Below are positions 63,400 to 64,000 of a stretch of 64,000 bases of DNA, one piece after another (the first letter of the stretch is position 1; each line of letters begins with the position of its first letter). Under the pieces are notes generated by a model, which saw nothing but the letters and a program-made list of their open reading frames with translations, had not been told where the DNA came from and did no database searches. Both the position numbers and the translations under genes were made by a program. The stretch comes from Acinetobacter kanungonis. GTDB lineage: Bacteria; Pseudomonadota; Gammaproteobacteria; Pseudomonadales; Moraxellaceae. The stretch is from positions 248,001-312,000 of the forward strand of contig NZ_JAACKC010000003.1 of NCBI RefSeq assembly GCF_009939195.1. The letters are read 5' to 3'.

Positions 63400-64000
63400 T
63401 TATGCGAGGCGACGTTTTTTTTCAATCAGCTTGCCAAATAAAAGCCCCAACTCAAACAGCATCCACATTGGGACTGCCAACATAATCATCGACAAGGCAT
63501 CGGGTGGGGTGACAAACATGGAGACAAAAAAGCATCCCACCACAATAAAGCGCCTTTTTTCGACCAGTTGCTGCGTCGAAACCAGACCAATTAAAATCAG
63601 CAACAGGGTGATCACGGGTATTTCAAAGGTCAGACCAAACACCAAAAACAGTTTTAAACAGAAGGTGAGGTAACTATTAATATCGGTCATCGGCGCCACA
63701 GTTTCAGGCGTTACACTCATAAAGAAATGCAAGATTGAAGGCAAAGCCACATAGTAGGCAAAGGCAATGCCTGCATAAAACAAGCTGATACTGCCCACCA
63801 ATAAAGGTAGCGCCAGCGTTTTTTCTTTTTCATACAGTGCAGGTTTAATAAATGCCCAGATTTGATAAAGAATAAACGGCATTGCCAACATCAGAGCTAC
63901 AAAAAAGTTAAGCTTAAAGGGTGCCATAAAGGTTGCGGTGACATCGGTCGCAATCATTGAAGATGAAAGCGGTAACTGCGCACGCAAAGGTTCAGACATT
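63400..64000 (-). CDS. tatC: Sec-independent protein translocase TatC (partial, N-terminus cut)
   Basis: The last 200 residues of TatC; its start lies beyond the right edge (the ATG at 63999 is internal). TFMAPFKLNFFVALMLAMPF, IYQIWAFIKPALYEKEK in parts, FGLTFEIPVITLLLILIGLV and FVTPPDALSMIMLAVPMWML are TatC landmarks. TatC recognises twin-arginine signal peptides, for instance that of the PhoX protein encoded next to it. Confidence 0.95.
   Translation of the reverse strand, partial: MSEPLRAQLPLSSSMIATDVTATFMAPFKLNFFVALMLAMPFILYQIWAFIKPALYEKEKTLALPLLVGSISLFYAGIAFAYYVALPSILHFFMSVTPETVAPMTDINSYLTFCLKLFLVFGLTFEIPVITLLLILIGLVSTQQLVEKRRFIVVGCFFVSMFVTPPDALSMIMLAVPMWMLFELGLLFGKLIEKKRRLA

Noticed and set aside
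1-64000. CRISPR arrays, insertion sequences, tRNA/rRNA genes, prophage
   Set aside because: No regularly spaced repeats, transposase or integrase frames, cloverleaf genes or phage genes were seen.

Overview
The window is chromosomal DNA of a gammaproteobacterium, almost certainly an Acinetobacter (Moraxellaceae). This rests on moderately low GC, Acinetobacter-like protein sequences throughout, and the conserved blocks leuC-leuD-lipoprotein-leuB / infA / truA / fimV / asd, topA-NYN, rpmB-rpmG, lgt-thyA-folA and tonB-exbB-exbD. No rRNA or tRNA gene, insertion sequence, prophage or CRISPR array is visible. Genes are cut at both ends: an Asp/Glu racemase at the left and tatC at the right.

Layout. 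1-8.5 kb is an accessory stretch of regulators with single enzymes: racemase/LysR, Rrf2 with a DUF1360 membrane protein, a proline-rich secreted protein, a PaaI thioesterase, TetR with an AidB-like acyl-CoA dehydrogenase, a CurA-like reductase and an OhrR-like MarR protein. 8.7-13.6 kb holds a small basic protein that resembles a ribosome-rescue factor, then rppH-ptsP, a HAD phosphatase and two DUF proteins. 13.6-27 kb carries leucine biosynthesis, infA, truA, an asparaginase, a two-gene FimV and asd. 27-35.9 kb holds an exo/endonuclease-phosphatase family protein, envelope glycolipid enzymes (glycosyltransferase, LpxL/M-type acyltransferase, acyltransferase 3), uup and slyX. 35.9-46 kb has topA, a NYN-LOTUS protein, a metalloprotease-like protein, HdeD, glycerate kinase, a UvrD-type helicase and small proteins. 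46-51.7 kb has a Kef-type antiporter, rpmB-rpmG, an aldehyde dehydrogenase with a divergent TetR regulator, and purU. 51.8-64 kb has tonB-exbB-exbD behind a Fur-like site, msrA, a META lipoprotein, folA-thyA, an orphan amidase, lgt, a Tat-dependent PhoX phosphatase and tatC.

The most interesting signal is non-coding. Two convergent intergenic gaps (6392-6721 and 28347-28644) have the same architecture. Each has a TGTAAG-N6-CTTACA GacA-type palindrome (perfect at 6447, one mismatch at 28370), then exactly 44 bp, then a -10 hexamer (TATCAT or TATTCT), then a GGA-rich stretch of about 130-175 nt with GGA in the apical loops of serial hairpins, ending in a terminator-like hairpin whose own loop also carries GGA. 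This is the design of CsrB/RsmX/Y/Z RNAs, which titrate CsrA/RsmA. I infer a pair of GacA-controlled, CsrA-sequestering sRNAs.

A second regulatory curiosity is the small gene at 8735-8935. Its intrinsic terminator lies inside its reading frame, so the main transcript would lack a stop codon. That is how the ribosome-rescue factor ArfA is regulated by tmRNA, and the basic core and hydrophobic tail also fit ArfA.
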